64,000 bases of DNA from an uncultured Bacteroides sp. (GCA_902388495.1 CABMPP010000003.1:124001-188000); one strand, 5' to 3'; numbered from the stretch's first letter, positions 27,657-36,955 are shown. Notes: generated from the sequence alone by a model not told the origin. Program-made: numbers and translations.

Positions 27657-29009
27657 ATGAAAAAACATATTATATATCTTCTGGCCTCAGGCTTCGCATT
27701 ACTGTCGAACATGGCACTGACCTCGTGCAGCGATGATGATGCGGCGGATGCCAACGATGTGCTTATGGTGAAGTCTGTCCTGCCTACAAAAGTTATGGAA
27801 GGGCAGGTTGTTACCATCACCGGTACAGGTCTTGAGAAGGCCACTTCCGTTGTGTTCCCCGGCAATGTCTCTACAAGCAGCATTACCAAAGTAGGCAACG
27901 GCTATATCTCCGTAATAACCCCTGCTGGCATTTCTGCAGAGGGAGGAACAGTAACCATAGAAGCCGACGGCGAATCGGTAGAGTCGGTCATGAGGCTGAC
28001 CATCGGTAAGCCAGAGCCTCTGCGCGTGGCTCCTCTCGACAAGGAGATAAAAATCAACGAATGTGTGGAGGTATACGGCAACGACCTCGAATTCATCACC
28101 AAGGCTTACTTCCCCGGTGAAGATGGCCGGGACATTGTGGTAGATGCAAGCAGCTTCAAGCGCAAAGCTACCGGTTCTCTCTACATCTATTCGCCCATGG
28201 GCATAAAAGCCGGACCTACCCAAGTGGTCATCGAAGACTGCAGTGGCAAGAAGTATACTTTGCCGGAGGTAACGCTGTCCGACGAGGTTGTAGGTGGCAG
28301 CGAGGAAACCGGAGGCGAAGGATATGCTCCCATCTGGCAAGGCAATGCCAATATCCCCAGTTGGGACGACTGGCAGTACCTGACGTCAGACCAACTGAAT
28401 CTTGAAGGTTTCATGATTCGCGAAGGTATTATGATGCGTCTTACCTTCGATAATCCCGATGGTGCCAGCATATGCGTATGCGATGGTAACTGGGGTGCGC
28501 CCGATGTCGACGGCGAAGGTAATAACACCGTATGGGTTGATGCAGGTACTACCGAACTCGAATTCCCCATATCGCAGGGTATGGCCGAAACTCTGAAAGG
28601 GGGTGGTGGTATCATTGTCGGTGGTGTTAACTTCACGCTGAAGAAGATTGAGTTGTACCGCGAGTATCCTACACTCTGGCAGGGCGAATACACTACCGGC
28701 TGGTGGTGGTATCTCCCGGCATCGGAGCTCGACCTCTCGGCAATAACGCCGGAAGCCGGACAGACCATTAAGTTCACGTTCACTCACCATGACGCTCCTC
28801 AGACGTTCTGCCTGTGCGACGGTGCGTGGGGTGCTCCCTTCATCCGCGAGGGCGGTGAAAGCGGCAACAACATCACCCTTGCCGCCGGTGAGGACTTCCT
28901 GGAGTTCGAGATCTCGGAAGGTATGGCGACAACGATGAACGGCTCTGAAACCGCTCTCATTATTGGCGGGGACATCACCATCATCAAGATCCAGATCAAG
29001 ACGGAGTAG
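27657..29009 (+). CDS. TIG-domain surface lipoprotein with two repeated glycan-binding-like modules
   Basis: A 450-residue lipoprotein (MALTSC, Cys24) in the SusE/F-like position. Residues ~35-110 are an IPT/TIG immunoglobulin-like domain (VLPTKVMEGQVVTITGTGLEKATSVVFPG when read in pieces), followed by a second diverged TIG-like domain to ~205. The C-terminal half is an internal duplication (~222-333 and ~336-450). Each copy starts with LWQG or IWQG plus aromatic residues and carries CVCDGNWGAP or CLCDGAWGAP, then an I.GGV or I.GGD strand end. These modules may bind glycan, which would make the protein a surface glycan-binding protein. The family of the repeated module was not recognised. Confidence 0.82.
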   Translation: MKKHIIYLLASGFALLSNMALTSCSDDDAADANDVLMVKSVLPTKVMEGQVVTITGTGLEKATSVVFPGNVSTSSITKVGNGYISVITPAGISAEGGTVTIEADGESVESVMRLTIGKPEPLRVAPLDKEIKINECVEVYGNDLEFITKAYFPGEDGRDIVVDASSFKRKATGSLYIYSPMGIKAGPTQVVIEDCSGKKYTLPEVTLSDEVVGGSEETGGEGYAPIWQGNANIPSWDDWQYLTSDQLNLEGFMIREGIMMRLTFDNPDGASICVCDGNWGAPDVDGEGNNTVWVDAGTTELEFPISQGMAETLKGGGGIIVGGVNFTLKKIELYREYPTLWQGEYTTGWWWYLPASELDLSAITPEAGQTIKFTFTHHDAPQTFCLCDGAWGAPFIREGGESGNNITLAAGEDFLEFEISEGMATTMNGSETALIIGGDITIIKIQIKTE

Positions 29010-29054
29010 GCACCATGTCGTGAAATCATGGCCTGGTATCTGCAGACATTCCAA

Positions 29055-29090
29055 GTCCGCCGGAGAACATTAGTTCTTCGGCGGGCTTTT
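29055..29090 (+). terminator. Intrinsic terminator after the SusCD operon
   Basis: A 14-bp stem with two G-T pairs (arms starting GTCCGCCGGAGAAC and ending GTTCTTCGGCGGGC), followed by TTTT. Confidence 0.75.
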
Positions 29091-29100
29091 CACTGACTTA

Positions 29101-29145
29101 CTCCCCTCCTCCCCGGGAGGAGGGGTGCCCAAAGGGCGGGGTGGT
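29101..29145. repeat. GC-rich double palindrome
   Basis: CCCCTCCT/AGGAGGGG around a CCCGGG-containing centre, then GCCC AAA GGGC. It lies between the terminator and the response-regulator gene. Similar GC-rich hairpins recur in many bacterial genomes. Confidence 0.5.
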
Positions 29146-29191
29146 AGAGGATACTCCAGTTGTATCGAACTGACAGTAACATAACGTATTT

Positions 29192-30184
29192 ATGACAATG
29201 ATGATTGTATTATTGTGTTTATTGATTTTGGTGGTAGTGGCGTTGGCATTTGCCTGCGTCTCGCTGTTTCTTCGCCTGAAGACCTTGGAGCAGCGGATAC
29301 CAGCGCAGTCTATGGAGACGGAGCGAAGACTCGACATGCAGGTACCCTTGTCTCTAACCGAAGCGGAAGTGCCTTTGGTAAGCATACCTCCCTTGGGGGC
29401 GACGCCGGAGACTGCAGGCGAGGAGGAGGGGCGGCAGGATATGCCGAAGCATAAGATTGTGGTAGTGGACGACGATGCCGGGATGCGCGATTATCTGGGA
29501 CAACAGTTGTCTGCCGACTTCGAGGTATTGGTGGCAGAGAATGGTGAGCAGGGACTTGCTTTGATCCGTGAAAACTGTCCTGCCATTGTGATCTCTGATG
29601 TCCGCATGCCTGTCATGACGGGTTACGAACTATGCCATGCACTGCGCCAGAATGTGGAGACCAGCCGCATTCCTGTCATCTTGATTTCCTTTTTGTCGGA
29701 GCGCGAGAACATCATCTATGGCCTGGAGGCCGGTGCCACAGACTATATTGTCAAGCCTTTCGACATGACAGTATTGCACACACGCATCCGCTCTATCCTG
29801 AAACGTAACCAGGAGCAGCTCGACAAGGCGGTGATGGCCCCTGTGCTGAGCAAGATGGAATACAAGAACCGGCAGGATAAGGAGCTGATGGACCGCGTGG
29901 TGGCTATTATAAAGGAACGTTTGCTGGACTCCGACTTCTCCATCAACGAGCTCTGCCAGGAACTGGACATGAGCCGTAGCACCGTCTACGGTAAGATAAA
30001 GGTGCTGACGGGGCATGGACTCAACGACCTCATCAAGACAGTGCGCTTGAACGAGGCGTACGAGCTGCTGCTCTCGCGGGAACTGAATGTGAGTGAGGTG
30101 GCCTACCGTGTGGGATTCTCCGACCCGAAGTACTTCAGCACATGCTTCAAGAAGCAGTTTGGCATCAGCCCTACCAAAGTATAA
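29192..30184 (+). CDS. Membrane-anchored response regulator with AraC helix-turn-helix
   Basis: 330 residues: an N-terminal membrane helix (~4-27), a short linker, a receiver (VVVDDDAGMRDYL; IVISDVRMP with Asp136; Lys in IVKPFD) and an AraC-type helix-turn-helix. The last ~100 residues are nearly the same as those of the HTCS at 2984 (GFSDPKYFSTCFKKQFG). It is therefore the C-terminal output half of an HTCS on a membrane anchor, with no sensor or kinase. It must receive phosphate from another kinase (the HTCS is the obvious candidate) or act unphosphorylated. The next gene is a ROK protein, repeating the HTCS-ROK gene order at 2984-7960. Confidence 0.87.
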   Translation: MTMMIVLLCLLILVVVALAFACVSLFLRLKTLEQRIPAQSMETERRLDMQVPLSLTEAEVPLVSIPPLGATPETAGEEEGRQDMPKHKIVVVDDDAGMRDYLGQQLSADFEVLVAENGEQGLALIRENCPAIVISDVRMPVMTGYELCHALRQNVETSRIPVILISFLSERENIIYGLEAGATDYIVKPFDMTVLHTRIRSILKRNQEQLDKAVMAPVLSKMEYKNRQDKELMDRVVAIIKERLLDSDFSINELCQELDMSRSTVYGKIKVLTGHGLNDLIKTVRLNEAYELLLSRELNVSEVAYRVGFSDPKYFSTCFKKQFGISPTKV

Positions 30185-30218
30185 TAGATATTATTGGATT
30201 TAACTTTATATTAAGAAT

Positions 30219-31178
30219 ATGGATACATATATCAGCGTAGCTCTAAACGGGGCAAGCATGATGGTTGGCGAAATGGATGCCAACGGCAACATATTAAGGT
30301 TGAAACGCTATCATGTGAACTGCTTTAATCAAGAGGCTTTGCTCGACTTGATTCTCTGTTCGCTGGAAGACTATAGACTCCACGAAGGCTATGTGGGCAC
30401 GCCCTGCGCCATCGGGATGGGGCTCATCGGACGTGTGGACGGCGAGCGCGGTATCTGGCACCAGATAGACCCGGCCCGGACGCAACCCATCGATGTGGTG
30501 CACCGGGTGGAGGACGCCGAGGGACTGCCCTGCTTCATCGACAACGACGTGAAGGCATCGGGGCGCGCCGTGCAGCGTTGGGGTTTCGGCAAGACTTCGC
30601 AGAACCTCATCTACCTGTATGTGGGCACAGGCATTGCCGCCAGCATCATCGTGGAGGGGCGCCAGATACGTGGCAGCCACTTCAATGCCGGTGAAGTCGG
30701 TCACATGCGGGTGGGGGTGTCCGTAGGCGTGAAATGTCCCTGCGGCCGGACCGACTGCGTGGAGACCATAGCCTCCAGCATGGGCATAGACAGCTGTGCA
30801 CGTCTGCTGCGCGGCCAGTATGACACGCGCCTGCCCATACCGGGCGATGATGAGTGCGTGTCGGTGGAGGAAGTGTTCCGGCTGAGCCGTGAGGGCGACC
30901 CGTTGTGTGTGAAGCTGGTGGAGAACGCAGTGGCGGCATTGGCCGACCTGATAATGAACCTGGTGCGCGTCTCCGACCCCGATATTGTGGTGCTGGGTGG
31001 CGAGATGGTGGCTGATGGCTTCTTATTGGAGAAGATTCAGCAACAGCTGCATGACGTGACTATGCGCTTTCTCACCAACGGCGTAGTGATTACCAAGCTC
31101 AACCCGAGGTTCATTTGCCTGCTGGGTGCTGGAGCCTTGGCCATCGACGGCATGGAGGAGTTGCTGAGCGAGAAATAG
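30219..31178 (+). CDS. ROK family protein with degenerate phosphate loop
   Basis: A 319-residue paralogue of the ROK kinase at 7019 (shared RQIRGSHFNAGEVGH and NLVRV.DPD). The catalytic Asp (FIDNDVKA, Asp110) and zinc site (KCPCGRTDC) are kept. The N-terminal ATP phosphate loop DLGGTK has become ALNGAS (8-13): Asp8, Gly10, Thr12 and Lys13 are all changed. Kinase activity is doubtful, and a role as sugar sensor or partner of the adjacent regulator is possible. It lies 35 nt after the response regulator and 54 nt before GH3. Confidence 0.87.
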   Translation: MDTYISVALNGASMMVGEMDANGNILRLKRYHVNCFNQEALLDLILCSLEDYRLHEGYVGTPCAIGMGLIGRVDGERGIWHQIDPARTQPIDVVHRVEDAEGLPCFIDNDVKASGRAVQRWGFGKTSQNLIYLYVGTGIAASIIVEGRQIRGSHFNAGEVGHMRVGVSVGVKCPCGRTDCVETIASSMGIDSCARLLRGQYDTRLPIPGDDECVSVEEVFRLSREGDPLCVKLVENAVAALADLIMNLVRVSDPDIVVLGGEMVADGFLLEKIQQQLHDVTMRFLTNGVVITKLNPRFICLLGAGALAIDGMEELLSEK

Positions 31179-31231
31179 TAACCTTTGCCTCTTGCTTTTA
31201 CGGATGAAATGAACTTTAAAAACGAAACGCC

Positions 31232-33550
31232 ATGAAAATGAAAAATTTAATAGTGGGTGCGCTATTGTTTTCCTGCACCGGGCAAGTAAATGCCCAATCA
31301 TTGAACTTACGGGCCGACAATATTGATCAGATTGTCAAGGCTATGACTTTGGAAGAGAAAGTAAATCTCCTGGTAGGTCGTAACGACTATCTCTTTGGGG
31401 GTTATGAGGAACAGGATACGGTTCCTCGTGTGATGGACCCGAATATCTCCGGATTTACTCAAGCAGTTTCACGGTTGGGGATTCCTGCCACCGGGCTTGC
31501 CGACGGTCCTGCCGGTGCTGTCGTAGTGACACGTCCCGATAACAAGAAAAGTTATTACGCCACAGGTTTTCCTATAGGTTCCCTGCTCGCCTGCTCGTGG
31601 AACGTTGAACTGGTGGAAACCATCGGCCAGGCAATCGGTAATGAAACGTTGGAATACGGCGTAGATGTTGTTCTGGCGCCGGGGATGAACATACACCGTT
31701 CACCGCTTTGCGGCCGTAACTATGAATATTTCTCTGAGGACCCTGTGCTGACCGGCAAGATTGCTGCCGCCTATATCCGCGGTGTCCAAAGTAACGGCGT
31801 AGGAGCCTGTCCGAAGCATTTTGCCGTCAACAGTCAGGAGACGAACCGTACGGAAGTAAACGAAATCGTCTCCCAACGCGCGCTGCGCGAAATCTACCTG
31901 AAAGGCTTCGAAATAGCCGTGAAGGAAAGTCATCCATGGACCATCATGTCCTCTTACAATCGCCTGAACGGCCCTTACACTCAGGAGAACCGTGAGTTGC
32001 TGACCACTATTCTACGTGACGAATGGGGATTCGACGGTATCGTAATGAGTGACTGGATTAGGTTGCGCAACACTGCGGCCCAGATACATGCCGGCAACGA
32101 TCATCTGCAACCGGGTGAACAAAAGCAAGTGGATGATCTTCTCGACAAGGTGAAGACTAACCAGCTCTCTATAGCAGACATCGACATTTGCGTAAAGCGA
32201 ATGCTGGGCTACATTGTGAAAACCCCTCATTTCAGAGAATATAAATACAGTGACAACCCTGATCTGAAAGCTCATGCCATCCTCACTCGCCAATCGGCAG
32301 CCGAAGGCATGGTACTACTAAAAAACGACAATGCTGCATTGCCCCTGAAAGGCGTGAAGAAAGTCGCCCTCTTCGGCTGTACCTCCTACAACTTCTGGGC
32401 AGGTGGCACAGGTTCGGGTAACGTCGTCAAGCCCTACGTAGTGAATATGCAACAAGGCCTCAATAATGCCGAACTTGAAACCACTGGAAACTTGAGAGAA
32501 CTATATGCCAGATACCTCGATTACCAGCGTATCAAGAATCGTTGCGACCGCGGCAAGTCCCACGGCTATTACAGTGAAGAGAGCGATATACAAGAAATGC
32601 CCGTCGGCAAAGACTGCATCACCTATCAGGCTAAAGAAGCCGATGTGGCCATCCTCACCATCGGCCGTCAGGCTGGAGAAGGTAAGGACCGCACGATTGA
32701 AAACGATTTCAACCTGAGCGAAGTAGAGCTGAAACTGATAAATGACCTCTGCGATGCTTTCCATGCCCTCGACAAGAAAGTGATTGTCGTGCTCAACGTG
32801 GGTGGCGTTGTTGAAACCGCTTCTTGGAAAAGTCTTCCCGATGCCATTCTTCTGGCATGGCAGCCTGGACAGGAAGGAGGAAACTCAGTGGTGGATGTAT
32901 TGCTGGGCAAAGAAAATCCGTCGGGAAAGCTGGCCATGACTTTTCCTGTCACTGCCATGGATCATCCCTCTTCACGTAACTTCCCGCTCAATGGCTACAG
33001 TGGACAAAGAGGTAGCAATGGGCGTGAAAACGTGGACTATACCCTGCACAAAGAAGGCATCAACATCGGTTACCGCTATTTTAATACCGTAAATAAACCG
33101 GTTTCCTACCCCTTCGGTTACGGATTGAGCTACACGGAATTTGCTTATGATGCTCCTGTTGTAAAAGCTGTCGGCGGAGGATTCAAAGCCACCATCCGCG
33201 TTAAAAACATCGGTAAGACGGCCGGACGCGAAAGTGTCCAACTCTATGTTTCCGCTCCCGCCGGCGGACTGGAAAAGCCTGCTTGCGAGTTGAAGGCTTT
33301 TGCCAAAACCAAACTGTTGCAGCCTGGCGAAAGTGAAGTGCTGATGTTCAATGTATCCGACTATGACTTGGCTTCTTTTGATGAAAGCACACAAAGTTGG
33401 GTGAGTGCCAAAGGAAAATACCTTGTGAAGTTCGGTGCTTCCATCGAGGATATCCGTGGTGCAGGGAGCTATCAGTTATCTAAGGAATTCACGGAAAAGG
33501 TTAATGACGTATTGAAGCCGACGATGGCTCTTGATGAACTAAAATTTTAG
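31232..33550 (+). CDS. GH3 family exo-beta-glycosidase
   Basis: 772 residues with signal peptide (LLFSCTGQVNAQ). The GH3 N-terminal barrel shows LADGPAG, NYEYFSEDPVLTG, KHFAVNSQETNR and GFDGIVMSDW with nucleophile Asp274. The C-terminal alpha/beta domain (LLKNDNAALPL, GRQAGEGKDR) and a fibronectin-III-like end follow. This layout is that of beta-glucosidase-type GH3 enzymes. In this locus it could release terminal GlcNAc or glucose in the periplasm; specificity cannot be told from the sequence. It closes the plus-strand operon and is followed by a strong bidirectional terminator. Confidence 0.93.
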   Translation: MKMKNLIVGALLFSCTGQVNAQSLNLRADNIDQIVKAMTLEEKVNLLVGRNDYLFGGYEEQDTVPRVMDPNISGFTQAVSRLGIPATGLADGPAGAVVVTRPDNKKSYYATGFPIGSLLACSWNVELVETIGQAIGNETLEYGVDVVLAPGMNIHRSPLCGRNYEYFSEDPVLTGKIAAAYIRGVQSNGVGACPKHFAVNSQETNRTEVNEIVSQRALREIYLKGFEIAVKESHPWTIMSSYNRLNGPYTQENRELLTTILRDEWGFDGIVMSDWIRLRNTAAQIHAGNDHLQPGEQKQVDDLLDKVKTNQLSIADIDICVKRMLGYIVKTPHFREYKYSDNPDLKAHAILTRQSAAEGMVLLKNDNAALPLKGVKKVALFGCTSYNFWAGGTGSGNVVKPYVVNMQQGLNNAELETTGNLRELYARYLDYQRIKNRCDRGKSHGYYSEESDIQEMPVGKDCITYQAKEADVAILTIGRQAGEGKDRTIENDFNLSEVELKLINDLCDAFHALDKKVIVVLNVGGVVETASWKSLPDAILLAWQPGQEGGNSVVDVLLGKENPSGKLAMTFPVTAMDHPSSRNFPLNGYSGQRGSNGRENVDYTLHKEGINIGYRYFNTVNKPVSYPFGYGLSYTEFAYDAPVVKAVGGGFKATIRVKNIGKTAGRESVQLYVSAPAGGLEKPACELKAFAKTKLLQPGESEVLMFNVSDYDLASFDESTQSWVSAKGKYLVKFGASIEDIRGAGSYQLSKEFTEKVNDVLKPTMALDELKF

Positions 33551-33572
33551 AAACGGGTATCTATATAAAATG

Positions 33573-33615
33573 ACCGAGACAGATACTTTTTACAGGCAAA
33601 AGTATCTGTCTCGGT
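33573..33615. terminator. Bidirectional intrinsic terminator between GH3 and ThuA genes
   Basis: A perfect 18-bp stem (ACCGAGACAGATACTTTT at 33573-33590 with its complement at 33598-33615) around a 7-nt loop, between convergent genes. Confidence 0.85.
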
Positions 33616-33692
33616 ACAAAAGATTATATTTCTGAGCGAAGTCAAAAAATACTATATCCTTTTGCTTTCTTGATTGCCGTTATGGGAACCTT

Positions 33693-34496
33693 TTATTTAA
33701 GGAACGGATCTCCCTTTTTATCCTTGCTCACTACCCAACGGAAAACATTGACCAATAAAAGATTCTGTGTGGCGTCAATAAATTCTTCGTCGCCATGCCC
33801 TATGTTCAGGTAAACCATTCTGTAATTCTTATTCGACCATACGATAGGGAAGTCTCCGGATTTCACCACATCTTTGATGCCCAGCGGATAGTTCTTGGGG
33901 GAGAGGGAGAGCAGCACTTCCACGTCCTTGTTCTGGCGGGGACTGGGATTCCACTGATACCACTCGCTGGCAGGCACCACAAATGATGCCGGCAAGTTCT
34001 TAGTGACGGGATGTTCTGCATTGTCAACTTCAACCAATACCGGCTGGGGGGGCCAGTTGTTGCAATAGAACACCCCGCCGCCAAGGAACTTGACGAGCCA
34101 AGGCCAATTCGTGTTTTTGTCATTATAGGCGGCGGCGTGGAATCCTACCCAACCTCCGCCGTTCTCCATATATTGCTCAAAAACATCACGCTCGGCCTTG
34201 CTGCTCGGGGTTGTGTTAAGCATGATAATAACGTTGTACTCTTTCAGTTTCTCGTATGGATATTGCGAAAAGTCTGTGGTAATGTCCAATACGAAACCAT
34301 TACCATAATTCAGCTTCTTAAAGAACTGTACAGCCTGTTCAGCAAACTGCACATGCGCTTCTTCTACATGCTGCGTGTAATAAACCAATGCCTTGAAGCG
34401 GGGCGCACGTGCGTAGTTAGCCGGATAGCCTTCAGGCTCTTGTGCATGCACCAACAAAGTACAAACACTGAATAACAAAATTAGAATGTTTCTCAT
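33693..34496 (-). CDS. Secreted ThuA-domain protein
   Basis: 267 residues with a signal peptide (MRNILILLFSVCTLLVHA) and one ThuA domain (RFKALVYYTQHVEEAH, GGGWVGFHAAAY, HPVTKNLPASFVVP, YLNIGHGDEEF). It is homologous to the C-terminal half of the GH18 fusion at 10064. ThuA domains have a class I glutamine-amidotransferase-like fold, but a nucleophile Cys is not evident here. It is downstream of GH9 in the same operon (68-nt gap) and convergent with GH3. Its function is unknown; a role with sugars or oxidised sugars is inferred from context. Confidence 0.85.
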   Translation of the reverse strand: MRNILILLFSVCTLLVHAQEPEGYPANYARAPRFKALVYYTQHVEEAHVQFAEQAVQFFKKLNYGNGFVLDITTDFSQYPYEKLKEYNVIIMLNTTPSSKAERDVFEQYMENGGGWVGFHAAAYNDKNTNWPWLVKFLGGGVFYCNNWPPQPVLVEVDNAEHPVTKNLPASFVVPASEWYQWNPSPRQNKDVEVLLSLSPKNYPLGIKDVVKSGDFPIVWSNKNYRMVYLNIGHGDEEFIDATQNLLLVNVFRWVVSKDKKGDPFLK

Positions 34497-34564
34497 GTCT
34501 TCTTTTTATTTATCATTTATATTAAGTAAACTATCACCTATCTCCTTATCCCTTTATCACCCAT

Positions 34565-36955
34565 TTAATATTCCGCAATCAGCGACAGCCACTTCCCTGC
34601 CGATGTCACCCATACCTCTTTATAGCAGGCATTGTTCGTCTGTGGCCAGTAGGGGATGTCGTCATTGCCAAGGGTACGTATGCCTACCGGCATTTCTCCT
34701 GTTATCTCACCGGAAGAAAAACTGTTCAGTTGCGGGTAGTTGTGTCCTTCTCCATAAATCAGTGATTGTCCGAAGGGATTCTTGCCCACGGTCCAGTACA
34801 ACTGCTCCCTGCCGATGTCGAGTAACTCTTTATCTTGCAGAAAGTTTCCGCAGATAGCAGCTGCCTTCCCGGTCGAGAGGTGAATGGCCGTGTTACCGTT
34901 GAATATATTGAACCAGACGGGGAAGCGCTTCACATAATGCTCCTTATCCAGCCGGATGCCTTGCTTTATCTGCTCCGTATATAGTTCCTCCGCATTAGTG
35001 GGCGGGAAGAGGTGGAGGGCGTAGAAGCCGGTGGTATCTTTATATTCCTCTGCATGATATACACCGCTCGGTATCATTCCGTACGGGAGGGTGTACTTCA
35101 TCAGTCCTTTCAGATAATTGCCGTACAGTTCTATGGAGCGTGCCCATCGGGGGAAGTCGGGATGCTCCGGTTGCGTCTCGCACAGCAGGCTCATGGCTTG
35201 CATGTAGACCTGCTCGCGGGACTGATGTATATAATGTATTATTGACTGTTTCGATGTGTTCCGATAGAAGAAGCCACAAGTCTTGTCCTTGTCATTCAAT
35301 GGCTCAGTACGTTGGCAGTCCAGCGTATAGCGGATGTACTCGGCGGCTATTTCTGCATAATAAGGCTTGTGCGTCAGCTTATAGAGCTGGCTTGCCGACC
35401 AGGATATGGTGGCCATATACTGGCTTTCGGAAGTATTGTAACTATGTTCGTAAGGCTGCAGAAACTTGTCGAAGCCGTCTCTTTTATACTTCTCCATGGC
35501 AAATGCAAAGTCTTCTTCGGCCACTCGGAGCAGATGCTCCTGCAGCATCGGGTCGTTGTCCAGCGTCATGGAGGCGTATGCTTCATATCCGGCATACAGG
35601 AAATTGTCGAATGCCATATTCTGTACACGTACCGTGGAGATATCATCCAGGGTATTGAATATACCGTCTTGCCAGATCAGGAGTCCTACACTGCTGGCAC
35701 GGTAACCGTCGCCATAACGGTTCTTCAGGATGAACTCCACGCCCCATTCGGCTTCTTCCCGCAGGCGGGCGGCAAGGGCGATATTCTTATTCCTCAGTTT
35801 GTTGTAGGCTTCCAGCAGCGCGAAGGTTACGTCTCCCGTCTGAAGCGTCTGTTGCGAGAGGTCGCCTGCATCGTGCCATCCGCCTGCGTAGGAGATGCTG
35901 CGCCCATCGTGCCGGGACATCAGGTCGATGTGGCAAGTGCCGTGCTTGCCCGGAACCGGATATCCGCAACGCTGGCAGAAGATGAAGTTCAGCACTTTCC
36001 ATTGCGAGTCCTCCCAAATGCTTTCTCCGATTCGGAAGGTGGGGGTTAGCAGATTGCCTGCTTTCAACCTATACTCACCAGGACGGTCGAAGGCTGTAAA
36101 ATCAAGGAGTCCGAACCGCCCGATAGTACTCGTTTCTTCTTTGATGTCTCCCTCGTAGACTGTCTCACCATCCGGATTCAGCAACTGGAATCGCCTACTA
36201 TTATATATAGGTGTATCTACATTGACAATAGCCGTTTTCGGACTGTTCAAGGCATATCCCGTAGTCGAATAGACAATCTTCCCTTCGGCAGGTACCCATC
36301 CGCTTACCTTTTCCGGATTCTTCACCGTCTGCAATTGCAGATTATTAATGTAGTAAACGGCAGAATCCCCCGTTGTCCGGTCCTTACCTTTCTGGGCGGT
36401 GCTGAAACGGATTTCCATGACCTTGTCCCGTTGATACTCGTCTATCTCGAGAAAACACTGGTTCCACTCTTTGTTCACCAGATTAATAAGGTGTGAACCG
36501 GTAGGCTGGTTGTAGCCTTGCTTGCCGGGAGTACCGGCATTTACAAACGTAAGGTTCACGTTGACTACGCGGGCGCCGTCACAATCGGGGTATATGGAGA
36601 ATACAATCCGGTTGTACCGTTCCAGATTGGCGCCATTCAGTTGATAGGCGACGCTACTATTTCCGTAAGTGGCATAGTCCGGATCGGAAGGAGAGCCGGT
36701 AGCCCTTTTCCCGGTGTAGGTGGGAAATTGCAACTTGAGGCTTTCCGATAGAGGAAGCGTGTCACTTTGCAACACTTCTTTCTTCCACCCGTTAGCTTCA
36801 AAAGAATTCCCGGTATTTAACGGCAGGGGCTGATGTATCAATCCGCTTTCATAAAGTTGCTTTTCCAACTCTGCATCCTGAGTCAGGCGAACTTGCCCGT
36901 ATGTAGAAAACTTACTTGCGGATAGTAGAAGTAAGATAAATAGTGTCTTTCTCAT
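34565..36955 (-). CDS. GH9 family endoglucanase-like glycosidase
   Basis: 796 residues: signal peptide, ~200 residues of beta-rich N-terminal region, an Ig-like CelD_N domain (~225-310, KTAIVNVD..PIYNSRRFQLL) and a GH9 (alpha/alpha)6 barrel. The barrel shows SYAGGWHDAGD (358-365, catalytic base and substrate Asp residues), NPFGQSLIYGEGHNYPQ and the C-terminal NNACYKEVWVTSAGKW with the likely acid Glu. GH9 enzymes are mostly endoglucanases, but exo-glucosaminidase and other activities are known in Bacteroidetes and Vibrio homologues. A chitooligosaccharide role is therefore possible next to this locus. Confidence 0.9.
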   Translation of the reverse strand: MRKTLFILLLLSASKFSTYGQVRLTQDAELEKQLYESGLIHQPLPLNTGNSFEANGWKKEVLQSDTLPLSESLKLQFPTYTGKRATGSPSDPDYATYGNSSVAYQLNGANLERYNRIVFSIYPDCDGARVVNVNLTFVNAGTPGKQGYNQPTGSHLINLVNKEWNQCFLEIDEYQRDKVMEIRFSTAQKGKDRTTGDSAVYYINNLQLQTVKNPEKVSGWVPAEGKIVYSTTGYALNSPKTAIVNVDTPIYNSRRFQLLNPDGETVYEGDIKEETSTIGRFGLLDFTAFDRPGEYRLKAGNLLTPTFRIGESIWEDSQWKVLNFIFCQRCGYPVPGKHGTCHIDLMSRHDGRSISYAGGWHDAGDLSQQTLQTGDVTFALLEAYNKLRNKNIALAARLREEAEWGVEFILKNRYGDGYRASSVGLLIWQDGIFNTLDDISTVRVQNMAFDNFLYAGYEAYASMTLDNDPMLQEHLLRVAEEDFAFAMEKYKRDGFDKFLQPYEHSYNTSESQYMATISWSASQLYKLTHKPYYAEIAAEYIRYTLDCQRTEPLNDKDKTCGFFYRNTSKQSIIHYIHQSREQVYMQAMSLLCETQPEHPDFPRWARSIELYGNYLKGLMKYTLPYGMIPSGVYHAEEYKDTTGFYALHLFPPTNAEELYTEQIKQGIRLDKEHYVKRFPVWFNIFNGNTAIHLSTGKAAAICGNFLQDKELLDIGREQLYWTVGKNPFGQSLIYGEGHNYPQLNSFSSGEITGEMPVGIRTLGNDDIPYWPQTNNACYKEVWVTSAGKWLSLIAEY

